Below, piece after piece: positions 1 to 11,542 of a stretch of DNA of 64,000 bases. This stretch comes from Aquabacterium sp. (GTDB taxonomy: Bacteria > Pseudomonadota > Gammaproteobacteria > Burkholderiales > Burkholderiaceae_C). Positions within the stretch are counted from its first letter, which is position 1. Each line of letters begins with the position of its first letter. The notes beneath the pieces are model-generated. The model saw nothing but the letters and a program-made list of their open reading frames with translations, was not told the DNA's origin and made no database searches. The translations under genes were made by a program, and so were the position numbers. The stretch is taken from assembly GCA_023266355.1 (NCBI GenBank), contig JAHFQM010000001.1, positions 186,001-250,000 on the forward strand, read 5' to 3'.

Positions 1-1122
1 CACGCCGATGGCACCGGGGCTCCACAGCCCGCTCTCGTTCCACCCTTGGCGCAGCTTGTGCAGCAGGTGTCGGCTGAGGTCGGCAGCGCGTTGCAGCCCT
101 GCGCTGGGCTCTGGCGGCAGCATGGTGTCCAGTCGGTTGAGGGCGCCTTGCAGGGCCAGGTCGAGCTGGGCCAGGCTGTGCAGCAGGTCTTCGGTCGATT
201 GGCGCGGTACCAGGGGTGTGACCACGCGCGCAGCGGCGGCCAGGGGGCCGGCGAGGTGGTCGTCGAACTCGCCGGGCACGACGCGCAGGGCCACGCTGGC
301 ATGGTGCAGGTTGGCGCCAGGCTGGCGCAAGGCCGCCAAGGCCATCTCGGTGGCGGCCAGCAGCCGGCCCAGTGGTGAGATCTGCTCGCCGCGCAGGCAG
401 TGCGGATAGCCGGAGCCGTCGAGGTGCTCGTGGTGCTCGCCCACGGCGCGGGCGATGTCTTTCGGGTAGTCGGTCAGCTGGGCCAGCAGCAGCTGGCCGA
501 CGTGGGGGTGGACCACCAGCTGCCGGTAGGTGTCTGCGTCGAGCGACTCTCCGGCATCGGCTTCGCCGAACTCGGGGGCGATGTACATCTCGCCGATGTC
601 GTGCACCAGGCCGGCGGTCATGGCCACGGTGACCAGGCGGGCGTCGGCGCCACGGGTTTGCGTCTGGGCGTGCATCAGGGCGCCGGCCACGGCCATGGCC
701 TCGACGGCGTGGGAAAACGAGGTCGGCCGGGCGCTTTGGCTGACGCTCAGCAGCAGTTGCACGACCGGGTGCAGACGCACCGCTTCGGCACCTTTTTGCA
801 AGGCGGCGGCGTGCTGGCGCAGCAAGGGGGCCAGCGGCCCTTCTGTTTCGATGAGCTGCTGGACCGCCACGCGCAGGGTGTCGGTGGTGATGCCGTCTTC
901 TGCGACCAGGCAGGTCTCCAGCGGTTGCTGCAGCGCGCGGTCCATCAGCTTGCGCTGCAGCTCGCGGGAGACGGGCTGGTCGCGCGCCCACAGCTTCATC
1001 CCGTTGATGTCGAAGATGTCGCGCGCGGCAATGATCGACCGGGTCTCGCTGGCCTCCAGGATGATGGCCAGGGCGTGGGGGTTGGCGGTCTGGAAACCGC
1101 CGTCGGTCAGGGCTGGGGACAT
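1..1122 (-). CDS. HD-GYP domain protein (3' end outside window)
   Basis: Probable cyclic-di-GMP phosphodiesterase of the HD-GYP family. The frame is open from an ATG at 1122 to the window edge, giving 374 visible residues with no stop, so the C-terminus is missing. The metal-binding His-Asp pair sits in HDIGE at residues 174-178, and HHEHLDGSGYP at 230-240 contains an intact GYP signature, so the domain looks catalytically competent. A clear Shine-Dalgarno GAGGAGG lies at 1127-1133 just upstream of the ATG. No receiver or PAS domain is recognisable in the first 100 residues; the N-terminal part is an unassigned sensory or HDOD-like region. The gene is transcribed in the same direction as argJ behind it, about 100 bases away. 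That it acts on c-di-GMP is inferred from the family. Confidence 0.85.
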   Translation of the reverse strand, partial: MSPALTDGGFQTANPHALAIILEASETRSIIAARDIFDINGMKLWARDQPVSRELQRKLMDRALQQPLETCLVAEDGITTDTLRVAVQQLIETEGPLAPLLRQHAAALQKGAEAVRLHPVVQLLLSVSQSARPTSFSHAVEAMAVAGALMHAQTQTRGADARLVTVAMTAGLVHDIGEMYIAPEFGEADAGESLDADTYRQLVVHPHVGQLLLAQLTDYPKDIARAVGEHHEHLDGSGYPHCLRGEQISPLGRLLAATEMALAALRQPGANLHHASVALRVVPGEFDDHLAGPLAAAARVVTPLVPRQSTEDLLHSLAQLDLALQGALNRLDTMLPPEPSAGLQRAADLSRHLLHKLRQGWNESGLWSPGAIGV

Positions 1123-1223
1123 GGTGCCTCCTCGTGCGCCACATGATGGCGTTTCGAGGATATCGGCCCGCGCCGCCCAGGCTTGAGCGGCTTTACCCTG
1201 AGGACAGCGGCGTCAGCGGCCCA

Positions 1224-2453
1224 TCAGCTGCGGTAATCGGCGTTGATCGTGACGTAGTCGTGCGAAAGGTCACAGGTCCAGACGGTGGTGCTGGCGGTGC
1301 CACGGCTCAGGCCGACGCGGATGGTGATTTCCGATTGCTTCATCACGCGTTGGCCGTCGGCTTCGGTGTATTCGGGGCGGCGGCCACCCTTCGTCACCAC
1401 GTGGACGTCGTCCAGGTGCAGCTCGATGAGGCTCTGGTCGAGGTCGTCGATGCCGGCGTAGCCCACGGCGGCCAGGATGCGGCCCAGGTTGGGGTCGGAG
1501 GCGAAGAAGGCGGTCTTGACCAGCGGCGAGTGGGCGATGGCGTAGGCCGCCTTGGCGCACTCGGCCTTGTCGCGGCCACCCTCGATGGTGATGGTGATGA
1601 ACTTGGTGGCGCCTTCGCCGTCGCGCACGATGGCCTGGGCCAGTTGCTGCGACACGGCCACGATGGCGGCGCGCAGGGCTTGGCCTTCGGCGCTGCTCAG
1701 GTCGGTGATCTCGGCGTGCGGAGCCTGGCGGGTGGCGATCAGCACGAAGCTGTCGTTGGTCGAGGTGTCGCCGTCGATGGTGATGCGGTTGAAGGAGGCG
1801 TCGGCGGCTTCGGTCACCAGGGCCTGCAGCAGGCCGGGCGCGACCTTGGCGTCGGTGGCGACGTAGCCCAGCATGGTCGCCATGTTGGGCTTGATCATGC
1901 CGGCACCCTTGCTGATGCCGGTGATGGTGACGGTGGCACCGCCGATCGTGATCTGGCGGGACGCGGCTTTGGGCAGGGTGTCCGTGGTCATGATGCCTTC
2001 GGCGGCCACGGCCCAGTTGTCGGCCTTCAGGTCGGCGATGGCCGCGGGCAGACCGGCTTCGATGCGCTCGACCGGCAGCGTTTCCATGATGACGCCGGTG
2101 GAAAACGGCAGGATCTGTTCGGGCGAGAGGTGCAGCTGGCGCGCCAGGGCGATGGTGCTGGCGCGGGCGCGCACCAAGCCGTCTTCGCCAGTGCCGGCGT
2201 TGGCGTTGCCGGTGTTGACCAGCAGCGCGCGGATGTCGGTGCGACCTGCCAGGCGCTCGCGGCACAGCTGCACGGGCGCGGCACAGAAGCGGTTTTGGGT
2301 GAACACACCGGCCACGGCGCTGCCTTCGTCGATGGTGACGACGGTCAGGTCACGGCGGTTGGCCTTGCGCACGCCGGCCATCGCGATGCCCAGCTTCACG
2401 CCGGGCACAGGGTGCAGGTCAGAGGGGTTCGGGGCGGACAGGTTGACGGGCAT
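1224..2453 (-). CDS. argJ: ArgJ bifunctional glutamate N-acetyltransferase / N-acetylglutamate synthase
   Basis: Arginine biosynthesis enzyme of the cytoplasm. It moves the acetyl group from N-acetylornithine to glutamate, closing the acetyl cycle. The 409-residue length is normal for the family. The self-cleavage motif [14 protein letters not shown] spans residues 182-195, with Thr193 the expected nucleophile and new N-terminus of the beta chain; the oxyanion-type TGNANAGTG lies at 81-89. The ATG at 2453 gives the standard start, [10 protein letters not shown]. Whether it also uses acetyl-CoA (bifunctional form) cannot be told from sequence alone. In many Burkholderiales argJ lies next to secA; here a transporter gene separates them. 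Confidence 0.96.
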   Translation of the reverse strand: MPVNLSAPNPSDLHPVPGVKLGIAMAGVRKANRRDLTVVTIDEGSAVAGVFTQNRFCAAPVQLCRERLAGRTDIRALLVNTGNANAGTGEDGLVRARASTIALARQLHLSPEQILPFSTGVIMETLPVERIEAGLPAAIADLKADNWAVAAEGIMTTDTLPKAASRQITIGGATVTITGISKGAGMIKPNMATMLGYVATDAKVAPGLLQALVTEAADASFNRITIDGDTSTNDSFVLIATRQAPHAEITDLSSAEGQALRAAIVAVSQQLAQAIVRDGEGATKFITITIEGGRDKAECAKAAYAIAHSPLVKTAFFASDPNLGRILAAVGYAGIDDLDQSLIELHLDDVHVVTKGGRRPEYTEADGQRVMKQSEITIRVGLSRGTASTTVWTCDLSHDYVTINADYRS

Positions 2454-2538
2454 GGTGGTCGGGCTTCAAGGCGTGCTGCGGAAGGGAAACCCGATTGTGC
2501 AGCACGCACGGGCCTCTGCCGCCCTGGCGCACGTGCGC

Positions 2539-4728
2539 TCAGGGTTGTGGCGGCAGCATCCAGCCTTGGAGCCAGCCCTGCAGCTCGGGGAAAGAGGCCA
2601 CGGCCAGCGGCGCGAACGACACGATGACCAAGCCCAGCGTCATCACTGCGCAGGGCAGGATCCAGCGCTCGTAGCGGCGGTAGAACGATTGCGAGGCCAC
2701 CTCCTTGTCAGCGGCTTCCATCAGGTCGTCGCCCACCACCTGACGGGCCAGCAGCTGGTTGAGGGCGACCGGCGGCATCAGGTAGCCCAGCTCGAAGGCC
2801 ACGAGCACCATCACCCAGAAGTGGACCGGGTCGATGCCGCTTTTATAGGCCAGCGGTGCCAGCGTGCCCGAGACCAGGAAGATGGCGCCCAGCGGCTCCA
2901 TGAACATGCCCAGCACGACCAGGCTGATCGACATGAAGGTCATGGCGGTCCAGGCGCTGTCAAAGACATCGGGGGCGAGGTGGATGATGCCCGAGCGCTC
3001 GATGACGCCGCCCGCAGCCTGGGACAGCAGGATGAGGAACATGTAGCCGCCGAGGTGCTCCACCGTTTCCACGGTGGCCACGCCCAGGGACGACCTCACG
3101 CCCGTCTCGCGGTGCATGGCGAAGGCCAGGTGCTCCGACTTGGGGCCGAAGCCGCGGGCCAGCAGCAGTTTGTCGAAGACGACGATGAAGATCATCATCA
3201 CCGGCATGATGATGGGAGCGGTGATTTCGTTGAGCGATGCGTCCAGCACGCCGTCATAGAAAGCGATGACCGCCGCCACCACGGCGATGTAGGGCAGCAG
3301 CGTGGGGACCTCGCGCAGCATGGCAGGCAGGGCCTGGCGCACCGGGGCGACCTCGATGGTGTGGCGTTCGCGGCGCATTTGCGAGGCCACGAAGAACAGC
3401 GTCGAGGTCAGGAAGAAGACGTACAAGCCCCAGTGGAACAGCTCGTCGCTGGTGACTTCCTTGTTGACCGCGACGATGGCAACCACCAGCAGGCTGGGGC
3501 GCAGCACCACGCCCAGCGAGCCTGACATGGCCGTGGCCGCCAGGGCGTACTGGCTGCTGCCGCCCACCGCGCGGATCTCGTGGTAAATGATGGCGCCTGC
3601 GGCCATCACGAAGGCACCTGAGCCACCCGTGTAGGCCGTCGGGATGGCGGCTGCCAGCAGGATGATGTAGGTCAGCGCCTCGGGGGAGAGCTTCCAGGGG
3701 CGCAGCAGGTTCATGAACACATCGACCAGGCGGCTTTGCTTGAACAGCATGCCGCCCCAGATGAACAAGGCCAGCTGCAGCGGCAGGTTCGGGAACTCCA
3801 TCAGCGCGTTGGTGTAGATCGCCAACCCCGAGGGGTGGTCGGTGCTGAAGAAGTAATGTGCCGAACTCAAGGTCATCAGGCCGGCCAGAGGCACGGCTTT
3901 GAGCGCGTTCAGCCAGCTGCCTTCGCCCAGGTGCTGGCTGTTCTCTGGCCGGTGCGGGCGCAGGGTCTGCCAGGCGCTGACGGCCATCAGCGAGCCGAAC
4001 ATCAGCATCCAGCCGAAGTGGATGTGCGGGTCCTCGATGGGCACGCCCGACTCACCTGAGATTTGGTAGTAGCGCACCGCCGACCACATGGACAACGAGG
4101 AGGCGGCCAGCATGGTCCAGGCCTGCACCTTGAAGTCACGTGGGTGGCGGGGCGCGACCAGGCTGATGTGGTGGTAGCCGACGGTGGTGGCCAGGATGGT
4201 CACGCCCATGAGCAGCAGCAGGATCAGGGGCCGGTTCTCGGTGCCGAACTGGAACAGGCCGAAGAAACTGGTTTCCAGGGCGCGGTAGGCCTTCAGCTGA
4301 GGCGTGATGTGGGCGACGAGGCTGTCGTGCAGGGCATGGCGTTCGATGCAGTTCTGCACCGTGGCCGACAAGGACGCGCGCGTCGCGGCTTCGTCGAAGG
4401 TCTTGGCGCCCAGCAGGTCGTCGAGGTCGTCCGGCTTGTGGCTGGTGGGGGCGCCACCGGCTGCGGCAGCGGCTTGGCGGGCGATCTCCCGATCGACGTT
4501 GACGGTCGGGTCGCAGGCAGGCTTTTCGGGGTCGGCCCGCAGCAGGAAGTACTGGACCTTGTGGGCCGGGTCGTTGAACATCAGTTCGCCGACTTTGAGC
4601 AATTGGCCGTGGACCATTTCGCCGGTGCTGATGACCAGGGTCAGGAGCAGCAGTGCCAGCGTGGCCAGGGTGGTCAGTTGGCGCAACCAAGTGGTGCCCA
4701 GGGGATGGGCGGGGGACGAAATGCTCAA
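2539..4728 (-). CDS. TRAP transporter large permease (DctM family) with long N-terminal extension
   Basis: Inner-membrane permease of 729 residues whose C-terminal two thirds look like the DctM large subunit of TRAP transporters, which move organic acids with a sodium gradient. The DctM-like region begins around residue 280, with many hydrophobic segments and conserved stretches such as AIPTAYTGGSGAFVMAAG and FMEPLGAIFL. The first 280 residues are unusual. One membrane segment at about 14-36 is followed by a soluble stretch of about 120 residues, probably periplasmic, and then about four further membrane segments that could replace the small DctQ subunit. No DctP binding protein or separate DctQ gene is nearby. 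Substrate unknown. The gene is transcribed alone between secA and argJ. Confidence 0.82.
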   Translation of the reverse strand: MSISSPAHPLGTTWLRQLTTLATLALLLLTLVISTGEMVHGQLLKVGELMFNDPAHKVQYFLLRADPEKPACDPTVNVDREIARQAAAAAGGAPTSHKPDDLDDLLGAKTFDEAATRASLSATVQNCIERHALHDSLVAHITPQLKAYRALETSFFGLFQFGTENRPLILLLLMGVTILATTVGYHHISLVAPRHPRDFKVQAWTMLAASSLSMWSAVRYYQISGESGVPIEDPHIHFGWMLMFGSLMAVSAWQTLRPHRPENSQHLGEGSWLNALKAVPLAGLMTLSSAHYFFSTDHPSGLAIYTNALMEFPNLPLQLALFIWGGMLFKQSRLVDVFMNLLRPWKLSPEALTYIILLAAAIPTAYTGGSGAFVMAAGAIIYHEIRAVGGSSQYALAATAMSGSLGVVLRPSLLVVAIVAVNKEVTSDELFHWGLYVFFLTSTLFFVASQMRRERHTIEVAPVRQALPAMLREVPTLLPYIAVVAAVIAFYDGVLDASLNEITAPIIMPVMMIFIVVFDKLLLARGFGPKSEHLAFAMHRETGVRSSLGVATVETVEHLGGYMFLILLSQAAGGVIERSGIIHLAPDVFDSAWTAMTFMSISLVVLGMFMEPLGAIFLVSGTLAPLAYKSGIDPVHFWVMVLVAFELGYLMPPVALNQLLARQVVGDDLMEAADKEVASQSFYRRYERWILPCAVMTLGLVIVSFAPLAVASFPELQGWLQGWMLPPQP

Positions 4729-4914
4729 GGGGTCTCCAGTCAGGGCGCGTCGTGGCGCCTCTTGCCAATCGGGTCAGTGTGGGCGACATCCTCCACACAC
4801 CGCGCCCGTTGTGCGATCAGGGTTCGCCTGGGGTTCCCCGCATCTGCATGCAAGGCCGCGCGACAAACGGGTGATGCTGCGACAGGCCCTGACAGGTTCC
4901 GGCCCGAAATGACA

Positions 4915-4937
4915 ACAAGGCCCGCGAGGGGCCTTGT
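4915..4937 (-). terminator. Rho-independent terminator of secA
   Basis: A perfect 9-bp stem (ACAAGGCCC at 4915-4923, GGGCCTTGT at 4929-4937) with a 5-base loop lies 27 bases past the secA stop. On the minus strand it is followed by a T-rich but interrupted tail. The rest of the 235-base gap between secA and the TRAP gene holds no recognisable gene. Confidence 0.75.
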
Positions 4938-4963
4938 GTGTCAGGGGCGCGCGGGCACGAAGC

Positions 4964-7708
<2,745 letters not shown>

Positions 7709-7876
7709 GGAGCGGTCAATCCGGTCGTGCGGTGCGGGTCGGGGGTGCGCAAGGAAGCTGCGCGGTTGACGCGGGCACGCACGTGGCCCAGTCAACCAAA
7801 GCCAAAAAGTGTAGCACCGGGGGGTGACCGGAGCGTGGCATGGACGGCCGGCCCTCGGTTCCGGGGGTTCCAGGGC

Positions 7877-8641
7877 TCATGTGGCCGCGAGCCGTTGGGA
7901 CAGGCCGACCGCGACCCCGGTGCAGACACCGGCCATCACCAGCACGACCACCGCGCCGGACGGCAGGTCGAGCACGGCCGACAGGGTCAGGCCCAGGGCG
8001 TAGGCCAGGGCGCCACCCAGCCAAGCCAGGGGCAGTTGCCAGCGCGCGGCGGCGTGGCGCACGGCCAGCGCCGGCATGATCAGGCTGCTGAAGACGAGGT
8101 AGACGCCCACCAATTGAACGGATGCCGTGACGGCCACGGCGAACAAGAGGTAAAAGCCCACGCGGCCCAGGCGGGGCCCCAGGCCAAACCACAGCGCCAG
8201 CAGCGCCGCGGTCAGGCCGGCCTCGGCCCAGAGTTGCCCGGGCGTCACCCACAAAATCTGCCCGACGAGCAGGTCTTTGAGGTGCTCGCCGCCGTGTGGG
8301 TTGCCGGCCAGCAGGAGGATGCCCACGCTGGACGCCAGCACGAACAAGGCACCGATCAGGGCTTCCTGGATGTCGGGCCAGCGGCGCTCCATCCAGGTCA
8401 TCAGCAGGGCGCCGGCCACCGCCGCCGCCATGGCCGCGGCCTGCACCGCCCAGCCTTGCGGCTCCCAGCCCAGCGCGTCGGCCATGATCACCCCCAGCCC
8501 GGCGATTTGCGCAATGGCCAGGTCGATGAAGACGATGCCTTTGCGCAGCACCTGCAGGCCCAGGGGCACGTGGGTGGCGAGCACGAGCAGGCCGGCGATG
8601 AGGGCGGGGCCGATGATGCCCCAATCGATGCCAAGGTTCAC
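7877..8641 (-). CDS. Metal ABC transporter permease (ZnuB/ABC-3 family)
   Basis: Integral inner-membrane permease of 254 residues of the ABC-3 family, which imports zinc, manganese or iron. It shows about seven or eight hydrophobic segments across the whole length and the family-like stretch FIDLAIAQIAGLGV at about 38-51. The start codon is GTG at 8641 and overlaps the stop of the binding-protein gene by four bases (GTGA), so the two are translationally coupled. Zinc is the likeliest substrate because of the ZnuA-like partner, but the metal cannot be fixed from sequence. No ATP-binding subunit (ZnuC) is encoded nearby, so the ATPase must come from elsewhere in the genome. Confidence 0.88.
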   Translation of the reverse strand: MNLGIDWGIIGPALIAGLLVLATHVPLGLQVLRKGIVFIDLAIAQIAGLGVIMADALGWEPQGWAVQAAAMAAAVAGALLMTWMERRWPDIQEALIGALFVLASSVGILLLAGNPHGGEHLKDLLVGQILWVTPGQLWAEAGLTAALLALWFGLGPRLGRVGFYLLFAVAVTASVQLVGVYLVFSSLIMPALAVRHAAARWQLPLAWLGGALAYALGLTLSAVLDLPSGAVVVLVMAGVCTGVAVGLSQRLAAT

Positions 8642-9549
8642 TTCGCGGCTTTCAGGAGGGTGTCCACGGTGTCATCGAAGAGACCGAAGAGGTCTTTGGC
8701 GCGCTCGCTGCCGCCCACGGTGAAGGGCAGCACGGCCACGGGCAGGTGGGTGCGTTCGGCCAGCCACTGGGCGCTGCGGCCGTCGTTGTAGGCCGCCCGC
8801 ACGATGATTTTGGCCGGCTGCTGCTGCAGCTTGCCCAGCACCGAAGACAGGTGGCTGCTGCTGGGCTCGACGCCGGGTTTGGGCTCCAGCGTGGCAACCT
8901 GTTGCAGGCCGAGCCAGTTCTCCAGGTAGGGGAAGCCTTTGTGCTGCACGACGATGGGCAGGCCCTTGAGCGGCGCGGCGGCCTGGGTCCAGCGCTGTGT
9001 GGCCTGGCCCCAGCGGGCCTGGAAGTCGGCCAGGCGCTTGGCGTAGTCGGCCGCATGGGCCGGGTCCACCTCGCTCAGGCGTTTGGCCAGGGCCGGGGCC
9101 ACGGCCGCGATGTTGCGCGGGTCGGTCTGGATGTGCGGGTTGCCCGAGGCATGCACGTCGCCATCGGCGCGGTCCAGGCGCGTGGGCACTTCCAGCTTGC
9201 GCACGAAGTCCGCGGCATTGAACATGCCGGGCTGGCCCGGCTGCACCGCGCCATTGCCGGCCTGGCGCAGCAGCACGGGCAGCCAGCCCACTTCCAGTTC
9301 GGCGCCGGTGCACACCAGCAGCTCGGCGTTGCGCACGGCGGCGATCAGGCTGGGGCGGGCCTGGATGTGGTGGGGGTCCTGCAGGGCCGAGGTGGCCACG
9401 TAGATGCTGGCGTGCTCGCCGGCCAGCTCTTGCGTCAAGGCGCCCCATTCGGGTTCGCAGGCCACGACCTTGAGGGCGTGGGCGGGCAGGGCGATGCTGG
9501 CGAGGGTGGCGGCGAGGCTCAGGCCCAGCAGCGAAATCTTGTTCGTCAT
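8638..9549 (-). CDS. Periplasmic zinc/metal-binding protein (ZnuA-like, cluster A-I)
   Basis: Substrate-binding protein of 303 residues that delivers metal to the neighbouring permease. Residues 1-25 form a Sec signal peptide ending PAHA. Candidate metal ligands are His60 or His61 (QDPHHIQARP), His139 (GNPHI) and His203 (VQHKGF), which match the three-histidine pattern of the ZnuA family; the fourth ligand is not obvious. The long His/Asp-rich loop of enterobacterial ZnuA is reduced here to a few residues (DVHASGNPH). It overlaps the permease gene by four bases and follows the porin gene by 22 bases, so the three probably form one operon. Confidence 0.88.
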   Translation of the reverse strand: MTNKISLLGLSLAATLASIALPAHALKVVACEPEWGALTQELAGEHASIYVATSALQDPHHIQARPSLIAAVRNAELLVCTGAELEVGWLPVLLRQAGNGAVQPGQPGMFNAADFVRKLEVPTRLDRADGDVHASGNPHIQTDPRNIAAVAPALAKRLSEVDPAHAADYAKRLADFQARWGQATQRWTQAAAPLKGLPIVVQHKGFPYLENWLGLQQVATLEPKPGVEPSSSHLSSVLGKLQQQPAKIIVRAAYNDGRSAQWLAERTHLPVAVLPFTVGGSERAKDLFGLFDDTVDTLLKAAK

Positions 9550-9571
9550 GGTGTGTGTCCTTCTTGTGCGC

Positions 9572-11044
9572 TCAGTAGCTGTGCGCGCCGTGGGCGCCCA
9601 GGCTCATCTGGTATTGCAGGAAGATCTGGTGGTCGGCCACGCCTTGGCGGGCGCGGTCGTCGCTGAACTGCAGGCGCCAGCGGCTGTACTCGCTGGGCGA
9701 CCAGTCCACCATCAAGGTGTCGCGCTTGGGCTTGTACGAGGGCAGGACCAGGTTCAGGGCGTTGGCGCCAAAGTCGTTGCGGCCGCTGTCCAAGCGGTCA
9801 TGGCGCAGGCCCACGCGCCACTGCGGCATGAACTGGTAGACGCCTTGCAGGTACCAGCCGGATTGCGCCGAGCGGTAGCCGTCGATGCTGTTGAGGTTGG
9901 CGGTGTCGAACGCGACCTGGCCGCTCTCGGTGCGGCGGAAGTACTCGCCTTGCAGCTTGAAGTTGGTGACCCGGCCGTTGCCATTGGGCGCCCACTTCCA
10001 GACGCCGTCCAGCGCCCAGATGCGGCTGCGGCCGCTGAAGGTGTTGGTGTACGTGGTGCTGTCGTCGAGCGGGTCGGTGCTGGTCCATTCGCGGCCATCG
10101 GCGCGGGTTTGCAGCCAGGACGCGCCTGCGCGCCAGCTGTGGCTGAAGCCGATGTCGCCGCCGGTTCGGGCTGTCAGCAGGGTGGCGCCGGCGCCGTTGC
10201 GGTCACGCTCGCTGCCAGGGAAGCCGTGGCCGTTGCCGAGCTCCAGTCCCAGCTCCACATAGCGCTCCAGCGGCAGCACCCAGCGCGCCTGCACGCCTTC
10301 TTGCTTGAACTGGCCGCCGAAGAATGCCTGGTAGGCCAGGGGCGCGTCCACGAAATCCCAGGTGTGGGCGTGCTGCTCGTTGAGGTAGCCCAGGCCGGCG
10401 TAGAAGCGGCCCGCTTTGAGCTTGAGGCCGGCCGGCAGCGCGGTGGTCTGCACGAAGGCCTCTTCGGCCGAGATGGTGTCTTCGCCGGACACGGCCAGGG
10501 TGACGGCACCGTAGAACAGGTGGTCGATGTTGGCGCTGAGTGTCAGCTCCGACTCGCCCAGGCTGAAGCCGCGCTTGCCGGGTCCAATCTCCCCGCCGTT
10601 GGGCAGGAAGCCGCTGAGCTGCCAGCTGTCGGGGCTCTTGGACAGGCCGGCGTAGCCACCCGTGAGGATGAGCGAGACCGCCGGGTTGAAGCGGTTGGCG
10701 CCGCCGGAGGCCGCACCAGCGCTGTCTGCGGCGATGGCGGTGTCGCTTGTGGAGGCATTGGCGGCATGGGCGGTGTTGGGCGCCGCCGTGACCGCTGCCA
10801 CGGCCGCCGCGGTGCTTTGCTGTTGCGCGGCCTGTTGCGTGAGCTGCTGCTGGGCTTGCTGCAACTGGGCCTCCAGGGCCTGGATGCGGCTGTCGTAGCT
10901 TCGCTTGAGTTCGTCGATTTGCTGGCGCAGTTGCTGCAGGCCGTTGGCGTCCAGCGTGGGTGCTTTGCCCTGGGCGTGTGCCGTGGCGCTCAGCAGCAAG
11001 CCGGTGGCGAGCGCCAGCCGGGTGGGGTGTCGGAGGAAGGACAT
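9572..11044 (-). CDS. Outer-membrane porin-like beta-barrel with N-terminal coiled coil
   Basis: Predicted outer-membrane protein of 490 residues from the ATG at 11044; a longer frame exists, but the chosen start is followed directly by a signal peptide ending ATAHAQG. Residues about 30-75 form a Gln-rich coiled coil (QQLRQQIDELKRSYDSRIQ) as in trimeric porins with periplasmic stalks. An Ala/Thr-rich linker follows, and from about residue 120 alternating aromatic and charged strands typical of a beta-barrel run to the end (QIFLQYQMSLGAHGAHSY). It lies 22 bases upstream of the metal-binding protein gene and probably supplies outer-membrane passage for the same metal. It has no TonB box or plug domain. 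Zinc specificity is inferred from context only. Confidence 0.8.
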   Translation of the reverse strand: MSFLRHPTRLALATGLLLSATAHAQGKAPTLDANGLQQLRQQIDELKRSYDSRIQALEAQLQQAQQQLTQQAAQQQSTAAAVAAVTAAPNTAHAANASTSDTAIAADSAGAASGGANRFNPAVSLILTGGYAGLSKSPDSWQLSGFLPNGGEIGPGKRGFSLGESELTLSANIDHLFYGAVTLAVSGEDTISAEEAFVQTTALPAGLKLKAGRFYAGLGYLNEQHAHTWDFVDAPLAYQAFFGGQFKQEGVQARWVLPLERYVELGLELGNGHGFPGSERDRNGAGATLLTARTGGDIGFSHSWRAGASWLQTRADGREWTSTDPLDDSTTYTNTFSGRSRIWALDGVWKWAPNGNGRVTNFKLQGEYFRRTESGQVAFDTANLNSIDGYRSAQSGWYLQGVYQFMPQWRVGLRHDRLDSGRNDFGANALNLVLPSYKPKRDTLMVDWSPSEYSRWRLQFSDDRARQGVADHQIFLQYQMSLGAHGAHSY

Positions 11045-11196
11045 TCGGGAAACTTTCGGGGTGGGCGCTGGCGCCCCATGCCACGCGCGCCTCAGCCCGT
11101 GTGGGGCGGCGGCAGGCAGGAGGGGTGCCAGGTCAGCAGGGCGAGCACGGGGGCTGCAGGCGCATCGCGCCACGCAGCGTGCTCACAGCGGGTGTC

Positions 11197-11538
11197 TCAG
11201 CTCAGGCCGTGCGGCGGTGCACGGGGCTGGAAGCCCGCGGAGACCCCGGTCGCGCATTGCGCTTGCCCGCGGTGTTCCGAAAAGAGGTGATCGGCCTGTG
11301 CGCCCACCCAGGTGGTGGGCTGCGTGGCGACCGTGTGGTCGGCCGCGTGGAAGGCCAGGCAGGCCTTGCAAACGCTGTGGGCGGCCACGCCCTCGTCGCG
11401 CCGCTCGTGCTGGATGCTGTGCAGCACACCGGCTTGCTGCGTGAGCAGCACCAGCGCGGCCAGGGCATGCAGCAGCCAGACGCGGGCACCGGATGCACCG
11501 CGTCGCGACAGCCATGAGCGCATGCCTTGGAACAACAT
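11197..11538 (-). CDS. Small His/Cys-containing membrane-anchored protein (DUF2946-like)
   Basis: Hypothetical protein of 113 residues. An N-terminal membrane or signal segment spans about residues 20-37 (VWLLHALAALVLLTQQ), followed by HSIQHERRDEGVAAHSVCKACLAFHAADH. The CxxC and several His residues suggest metal binding and resemble DUF2946 proteins often found beside copper or zinc uptake genes; this assignment is by eye. It starts four bases after the stop of the M23 gene and precedes the porin gene by about 150 bases on the same strand. A second frame overlaps it at 11202-11546, but only this frame gives a sensible hydrophobic N-terminus. No Zur-type operator could be recognised between it and the porin gene. 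Confidence 0.6.
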   Translation of the reverse strand: MLFQGMRSWLSRRGASGARVWLLHALAALVLLTQQAGVLHSIQHERRDEGVAAHSVCKACLAFHAADHTVATQPTTWVGAQADHLFSEHRGQAQCATGVSAGFQPRAPPHGLS

Positions 11539-11542
11539 CGTG

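Noticed and set aside
1134..2627. Open frame of 497 codons on the plus strand opposite argJ
   Set aside because: There is no recognisable domain; argJ on the minus strand has intact processing and active-site motifs.
7709..7795. Upstream extension of secA by 29 codons
   Set aside because: The added residues are Pro/Arg-rich and unlike SecA; the family N-terminus begins at the ATG at 7708.
11045..11196. Possible Zur operator between porin and DUF2946-like genes
   Set aside because: No AT-rich palindrome of the Zur type was found in this GC-rich gap.
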